Of a stretch of DNA of 10,328 nucleotides, positions 6,131 through 10,328 are shown piece after piece (the first letter of the stretch is position 1; every line of letters starts with the position of its first letter). Below the pieces are notes generated by a model. It was not told the DNA's origin, did no database searches, and was given only the letters and a program-made list of their open reading frames with translations. The stretch comes from Phycisphaeraceae bacterium (GTDB taxonomy: Bacteria; Planctomycetota; Phycisphaerae; Phycisphaerales; Phycisphaeraceae): NCBI GenBank assembly GCA_029260675.1, contig JAJDCV010000196.1:1-10328 (forward strand), read 5' to 3'. The translations under genes were made by a program, and so were the position numbers.

Positions 6131-6194
6131 GGTCTACGGCTTGGTGGCCCGTCAGGACCTGGTGCGGATGAGATAGTGGGGTGGGGATGTCGCA

Positions 6195-8771
6195 TTGCTA
6201 GACCGCCAAACATTTCTGAATTCGGTCTACCTGACCGCCTGCAAACGCGGCGCCGGGTTCGAGCAGCAGCTTCAAGCGTTGCTGGAGATAGGCTGCGAGC
6301 GCTTCGGCATGGATGTCGCGGTGGCGACACAGATCGACTCAGACAAGTTCCGTGTGATCACGTCGTATGAGCCGGGGAGCGGTGTCTTCAAAACCGGCAG
6401 AGAGTTCGATATCAAGGACACCGTCTGTACCTACGTAGTCCGGAGCGATGGCCCGGTCTTCATCGATGCCGGCAAGGACGATATGACGCCGTACAGGAAC
6501 GTGCCGATCCGGTTCCTGCAATACGTCGGTGTCGCGTTGAAGATCGACGGCCAAGCCATCGGCACGCTGTGCTTCTTCCGTCAAAAATCCCGCCCGTTGC
6601 CGCTAGATGAGATCCAAGAAGATGAGATTGGCATCCTGATGCTGATCATCGCCGCGGTCATCGAGCGGAAGCTGCACCTTCAGAGCGAGCAGCAGATACG
6701 CCAGGTCGCGTCGATCGTTGAGAACAGCGATGACGCCATCTTCACCAAGACACTGGATCGACTGATCACCAGTTGGAACCGCTCGGCCGAGGTCCTTTAC
6801 GGCTACAGCGCGGACGAGATCATCGGAGAATCCGCGGACCTGCTGTACCCCGAGGGCGGGGACCGGTTCGTCGGGCCCATGATGCGGAAGGTCCAGCATG
6901 GCGAGCGTACATCAGCGGTCGAGGCTGTCCAACTGCGCAAAGACGGCTCCCAGGTGAATGTCTCGATGAACGTCTCGGCGATCCGTGGGGCGGACGGTGA
7001 AGTCATCGCGGCGTCGGTCGTGGCCAGGGACATCGACCATTACAAGCAGGCCGAGCAGGCACTGGCGCACAGCGAGGAGCGGTACGCCCTGGCGGCCAAG
7101 GGATCGAACGACGGGCTCTGGGACTGGGATTTACGGACCAACGAGGTGTACTATTCACCGAGGTGGAGGTCGATCCTCGGGTACGAAGAGCACGAGATCG
7201 GCACAACTCCCCAAGCATGGACGGCCCTGATCGACTTCGCCGACGTAACTCAGTTCCAAGCGGACATGGCCTTCCACCTCGCCGGGCAGACCGCTCAACT
7301 CCACAACGAACACCGGGTAACCACTAAGAGCGGTGAGGTACGCTGGGTGCTCTGCCGGGGTATCGCGGTGCGTGACGAACAGGGTGAAGCGGTGCGCATC
7401 GCCGGCTCACTGAGCGATATCACCAAGCAGAAGGCGTCGGAATCGGCCCTGCTGCAACAGGCCCAGCACGACAAGCTCACGGGCCTGCCCAACCGGTCGT
7501 TGTTTATGGAGATCATCCGGACCTCGCTGGCGCGTTCAAAACGGTCGGATGATTACAAGTTCGCCGTCCTCTTCCTGGACTTCGACCGTTTCAAGGTCAT
7601 CAACGACAGCCTGGGGCACGAGTTTGGCGATATGCTGCTGATCAACATCGCCCAGCAGTTGCGCGTGCAACTACGGACGGTCGACACCGCGGCCCGCCTC
7701 GGCGGCGACGAGTTCGTCGTGCTGCTGGATGGGATCGACGGTATCGCGGGCGCTATCGATGTCGCCAACAGGCTCCTCGGCCGGTTCTCCCAGCCACACA
7801 ACCTCAAGGGCCACGAGGTCATCTCCACCGCCAGCATCGGGATCGTCACCAGCGAAGGGGAATATCACAGGGCCGACGAACTGATCCGCGACGCCGACAC
7901 CGCGATGTATCAGGCCAAGGCTTCGGGCAAGGCGCGGTACGTGGTTTTTGACGAGCGGATGCACGCACAGGCCCTGCAACGGCTGAACCTCGAAAAGGAC
8001 ATGCGCAGAGCCATCTTCCTCGGGCAGATGAGGCTTGTCTACCAGCCGATTGTCGACCTGGAAAACGGGAGCCTCCGCGGGTTCGAGGCGCTGATCCGTT
8101 GGGACCACCCCGAGTTGGGCGAGGTGAATCCCGAGCAGTTTATACAGATAGCAGAAGAGACCGGCGAGATCGTCGCCATCGGCTGCTGGGTTATCGAGCA
8201 GGCCTGTGAGCAACTGGTCGCATGGAAGCAGCAACACCTTAACGCCAGCACGCTTTTCATAAACATCAATGTCTCTAAACGCCAGATCGCTCAGCCCGAC
8301 ATCGCTAAAATTCTGGCCCAGGTGTTCAAAGACACAGGCGTCAACCCCTGTGATGTCAAGCTCGAGATCACCGAGAGTGTCATCATGGACGACCGGCACG
8401 GGATCACACCCGCTCTGGATGAGATCCGATCGCTTGGCGTGCAACTGGCGATGGATGATTTCGGCACCGGGCACTCGTCACTGAGTTGCCTGCACCGCTT
8501 CCCGATCGATGTCCTGAAGATCGACCGCGAGTTCATCATGAACATGGAGCAGCGGATCGAGTACACCGCGGTCATCCAGGCGATCGTCACGCTGGCCCAC
8601 ACGCTGGGCATCAGCGTCGTCGCCGAGGGCCTGGAAACTGCTGAACAGGTCGCTCAGCTCCAGGCCCTGGAGTGTGACCACGCCCAGGGCTACTACTTCG
8701 CCAAGCCGCTGACCCCACAGGATGCCGGCGAGTACATCCTCAACGCCCACCGCCCGAGGTTGTCCGCCTGA
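6195..8771 (+). CDS. GAF-PAS-PAS-GGDEF-EAL c-di-GMP signalling protein
   Basis: 858 residues that probably make and/or break down cyclic di-GMP. Order: GAF sensor (about 10-160), PAS (168-285), second PAS (291-413, WDWDLRTNEVYYSPRW), GGDEF (about 420-585), EAL (about 600-855). The cyclase motif RLGGDEF is intact (GGDEF 503-507), with LDFDRFKVIND (461-471) and an inhibitory I-site RTVD (494-497) five residues before GGDEF. The EAL domain keeps EALIRW (631-636), NVSKRQ (692-697), LEITES (723-728), DDFGTG (754-759), LKID (774-777), VAEGLET (809-815) and QGYYFAKPL, so phosphodiesterase activity is likely. No membrane segment or signal peptide: a cytoplasmic sensor. The start is TTG at 6195; a stop lies seven codons upstream in frame, and the first in-frame ATG (residue 39) would cut the GAF domain. 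GGGG eight bases upstream is the only ribosome site. The net activity cannot be read from sequence. Confidence 0.93.
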   Translation: MLDRQTFLNSVYLTACKRGAGFEQQLQALLEIGCERFGMDVAVATQIDSDKFRVITSYEPGSGVFKTGREFDIKDTVCTYVVRSDGPVFIDAGKDDMTPYRNVPIRFLQYVGVALKIDGQAIGTLCFFRQKSRPLPLDEIQEDEIGILMLIIAAVIERKLHLQSEQQIRQVASIVENSDDAIFTKTLDRLITSWNRSAEVLYGYSADEIIGESADLLYPEGGDRFVGPMMRKVQHGERTSAVEAVQLRKDGSQVNVSMNVSAIRGADGEVIAASVVARDIDHYKQAEQALAHSEERYALAAKGSNDGLWDWDLRTNEVYYSPRWRSILGYEEHEIGTTPQAWTALIDFADVTQFQADMAFHLAGQTAQLHNEHRVTTKSGEVRWVLCRGIAVRDEQGEAVRIAGSLSDITKQKASESALLQQAQHDKLTGLPNRSLFMEIIRTSLARSKRSDDYKFAVLFLDFDRFKVINDSLGHEFGDMLLINIAQQLRVQLRTVDTAARLGGDEFVVLLDGIDGIAGAIDVANRLLGRFSQPHNLKGHEVISTASIGIVTSEGEYHRADELIRDADTAMYQAKASGKARYVVFDERMHAQALQRLNLEKDMRRAIFLGQMRLVYQPIVDLENGSLRGFEALIRWDHPELGEVNPEQFIQIAEETGEIVAIGCWVIEQACEQLVAWKQQHLNASTLFININVSKRQIAQPDIAKILAQVFKDTGVNPCDVKLEITESVIMDDRHGITPALDEIRSLGVQLAMDDFGTGHSSLSCLHRFPIDVLKIDREFIMNMEQRIEYTAVIQAIVTLAHTLGISVVAEGLETAEQVAQLQALECDHAQGYYFAKPLTPQDAGEYILNAHRPRLSA

Positions 8772-8824
8772 CCCCGGACCGGCCTGATTTAGCGGACACA
8801 AGGCCACGGCACAGGGTGGTGGTC

Positions 8825-9871
8825 CTAATCAAATCCTAGATCGCTTAACCCAGGCGGGGTCGGGCTGCCGCATTCCGGGCATGTCAACGCTTCGGGATTG
8901 CCTCGCAGGTCGTAGCCGCAGGTTCCACAGGGGATGCCGCCCGTGTCGTAGACGAACAGACGCCAGGGCTCGCCGAACTGCTCCAGGAAGTACAGCGTGT
9001 AGCAGCGCATAAACACAAAGGCCGGCAGCAGGATCACCGTCCCGATGTACGGCAGCAAGACGATGCAGCAGGTCAGACACATCGCCAGTATGGTCGCAGA
9101 CGCCACCGCCATCCCAAGCAGCATCTTCATCAGGTAAAAAAGAGTCAGCAGCCAGAAGTGCCCCTTGAAGACCTGGGCGTACCAGAGCTTCCACGCCGGC
9201 ACGACACGCAGGCCGTGGATGTACATCGTCGGCGCGATGAAGTCGATCAAAAGCATCTCAATGATCGCGGCGTTGACCCCCACCAACGGGATCACCACGA
9301 CCAGGACGATAATCGCCCAGATCGCCGACGTGCCGAATGTCTCGTCGACGATATCAGGCCAGGCGATCAGCCCCGCCACACCCAGCGTAATCAGCATCAC
9401 AGCCGACACCGCCAAAAACAGCATCAGACTGAAACCAAGCAGGCTGTTCCCCAACTCGCGGTATCGGCGCCAGGGCTCCCTGACCCGCCCCCTGTTCAGG
9501 GCCAGCCCGTCGATCATCATGAAGATGCCCCGGCACCTCACCCATAACAGCAACACCCAGAACAGTGAGAGCACAACCACAGTGATCGTCACGGCCACAA
9601 CGATCTGAATCACATGGCTGTGAATCCAGTCCACCACCCAATCCAGATCGGGAGCCCCGCCTCCGGACCCACCACCAGATCCACCACCGCCCGTCGGTAT
9701 GCTGGGGAACCGAATCCCGCCACTCCGCCCGAGATACGCAAGGAAAAAACAAAACCCAAGCCCAAACCACTTGCCCAGGTCGAACGGCTTGAACAGACCT
9801 GGACCATCCGGTTCCACGCCCGCTCGATCGGCTCGGTTACCGATATTGACATGCAGGGAGTGTATCGACAC
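8825..9871 (-). CDS. Multi-pass membrane protein with Gly-rich linker and C-terminal zinc-ribbon-like tail
   Basis: 348 residues. PFDLGKWFGLGFCFFLAYLG (29-48) is an amphipathic or first membrane segment, followed by a Gly/Ser linker (60-73). Further membrane segments are near 85-110, 144-171, 183-212, 236-264 and 264-290. The C-terminus, outside the last segment, carries four Cys (315, 318, 331, 334) in CGTCGYDLRGN...CPECG, a treble-clef or zinc-ribbon-like tail. The front half, a PFxLGKW segment followed by a Gly-rich stretch, resembles in my memory a family of uncharacterised membrane proteins (DUF7544-like); I cannot confirm this. Function unknown. The start is GTG at 9871 with no clear ribosome site; no earlier in-frame ATG suits. 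It lies 20 bp after the SprA-related gene and is probably co-transcribed with it. It converges with the GGDEF-EAL gene, with 53 bp between the stops. Confidence 0.72.
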   Translation of the reverse strand: MSIHSLHVNIGNRADRAGVEPDGPGLFKPFDLGKWFGLGFCFFLAYLGRSGGIRFPSIPTGGGGSGGGSGGGAPDLDWVVDWIHSHVIQIVVAVTITVVVLSLFWVLLLWVRCRGIFMMIDGLALNRGRVREPWRRYRELGNSLLGFSLMLFLAVSAVMLITLGVAGLIAWPDIVDETFGTSAIWAIIVLVVVIPLVGVNAAIIEMLLIDFIAPTMYIHGLRVVPAWKLWYAQVFKGHFWLLTLFYLMKMLLGMAVASATILAMCLTCCIVLLPYIGTVILLPAFVFMRCYTLYFLEQFGEPWRLFVYDTGGIPCGTCGYDLRGNPEALTCPECGSPTPPGLSDLGFD

Positions 9872-9890
9872 GCGGCTGACTACGCATGTC

Positions 9891-10328
9891 CTAGACCGTC
9901 AAATCCACCAGCAAGCCCTGTGCGTCGGTTGCATCGAAGGTGCCTGGAGCAGCACTTGTTTCGCTCTCGCGATCTTTGTGAGAGGTGGCTTCATTATCTT
10001 CACGGGTCTGACGCAATTCCGTACGGGCCTTCTGTTCAGCCTGTGTTGCCTGCGCCGCGACCTTGCGATCCTGCTCGGAAGGGCTGCTGGGTGCAAGCGC
10101 CGCACGGCGGACAACCTGCATCTTCTGGATCGTAGCCTGAGGGTCGCCTGGGATCTCGGAGGTGTCGATATTCACATGCCCACCGACCGCATACCTACGG
10201 CCGTCAGGGCCCTGCTGGAACTCAAAGACCGGCCCGCCCTGCGCATACGCGCCCGCCGCATTCTTGTGCGCCTGTTCGTGGGTGCGGGTCTCACGGTCGT
10301 TTTCCTTGAGGTCCTGGACCTGCTTCTG
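9891..10328 (-). CDS. SprA-related / CJM1_0395-type putative metalloprotease, N-terminus beyond the window
   Basis: The frame is open from the right edge to a TAG at 9891, giving 145 C-terminal residues. Near the left of this fragment is ENDRETRTHEQAH (residues 9-21 of the visible part), containing HEQAH, an HEXXH zinc motif. It is followed by AAGAYAQGGPVFEFQQGPDG, RRYAVGGHVNIDTSEIPGDP, then ATIQKMQVVRRAALAPSSPS and a helical Gln/Ala-rich tail. From memory this order (D-x-E-V/T-R-x-HEQAH, GPDG+xYAVGGEV-DTS-PGDPEATI-KM..RAALAP) is that of the SprA-related family, also called putative metalloprotease CJM1_0395 family. The substrate is unknown. A GTG inside VGGHVNID (10175) could be mistaken for the start, but the conserved sequence runs on upstream of it. 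No signal sequence can be judged. Confidence 0.85.
   Translation of the reverse strand, partial: QKQVQDLKENDRETRTHEQAHKNAAGAYAQGGPVFEFQQGPDGRRYAVGGHVNIDTSEIPGDPQATIQKMQVVRRAALAPSSPSEQDRKVAAQATQAEQKARTELRQTREDNEATSHKDRESETSAAPGTFDATDAQGLLVDLTV

Noticed and set aside
5957..6194. c-di-GMP-I riboswitch before the GGDEF-EAL gene
   Set aside because: The conserved core and tetraloop-receptor parts were not found; only small unrelated inverted repeats are present.
7671..8474. Minus-strand open frame of 267 codons inside the GGDEF-EAL gene
   Set aside because: Fully antisense to strongly conserved motifs and without recognisable domains; typical shadow in GC-rich DNA.
9891..10175. A complete 94-residue protein starting at GTG 10175
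   Set aside because: The same frame continues upstream with HEQAH and conserved family sequence, so this is an internal GTG of a longer gene.
1..10328. Mobile element, CRISPR array, tRNA, rRNA or defence system
   Set aside because: No terminal repeats, transposase or integrase motifs, spaced direct repeats or RNA-gene signatures were seen on either strand.

Overview
The window looks like a chromosomal segment from a GC-rich planctomycete, most likely class Phycisphaerae. The strongest hint is the C-terminal tail CGYDLRGNPEALTCPECG on the membrane protein at 8825-9871, a short zinc-ribbon-like tail I associate with that class. The stand-alone receiver-like protein and the SirB1-type protein fit but do not prove it. 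No mobile element, CRISPR array, rRNA or tRNA was seen, and the assignment is inference from recall, not from a search.

Layout, left to right. Positions 1-437 (minus) hold the N-terminal part of a putative zinc metallopeptidase with HEAGH, cut by the left edge. Positions 631-1020 (minus) encode a lone degenerate response-regulator receiver. The AT-rich gap after it has a promoter candidate for that gene and, facing the other way, a strong intrinsic terminator with no visible gene in front of it. Positions 1320-2033 (minus) encode a SirB1/transglutaminase-like protein. Two plus-strand genes follow, probably co-transcribed: a secreted FKBP-type peptidyl-prolyl isomerase (2291-3088) and an alpha/beta hydrolase (3133-3846), closed by a GC-rich hairpin. 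Positions 4058-4501 (minus) encode an HspQ/YccV-like protein. Positions 4709-5956 (minus) encode an exported WG-repeat protein.

A 238-bp divergent intergenic region separates the WG gene from a large plus-strand GAF-PAS-PAS-GGDEF-EAL protein (6195-8771) in which both the diguanylate cyclase and phosphodiesterase motifs look intact. Convergent to it on the minus strand are a multi-pass membrane protein with a glycine-rich linker and a zinc-ribbon tail (8825-9871) and, 20 bp upstream, the C-terminal part of a SprA-related/CJM1_0395-type putative metalloprotease with HEQAH, cut by the right edge (9891-10328).

The genes do not form one recognisable pathway. They are small transcription units with housekeeping, signalling and envelope themes: c-di-GMP signalling, periplasmic folding, exported repeat protein, putative metalloproteases. 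I do not see a clear new multi-gene system. The points most worth a second look are the orphan terminator (possible small RNA), the receiver with Asn in place of the phosphorylated Asp, and the pairing of the membrane protein with the SprA-related metalloprotease.
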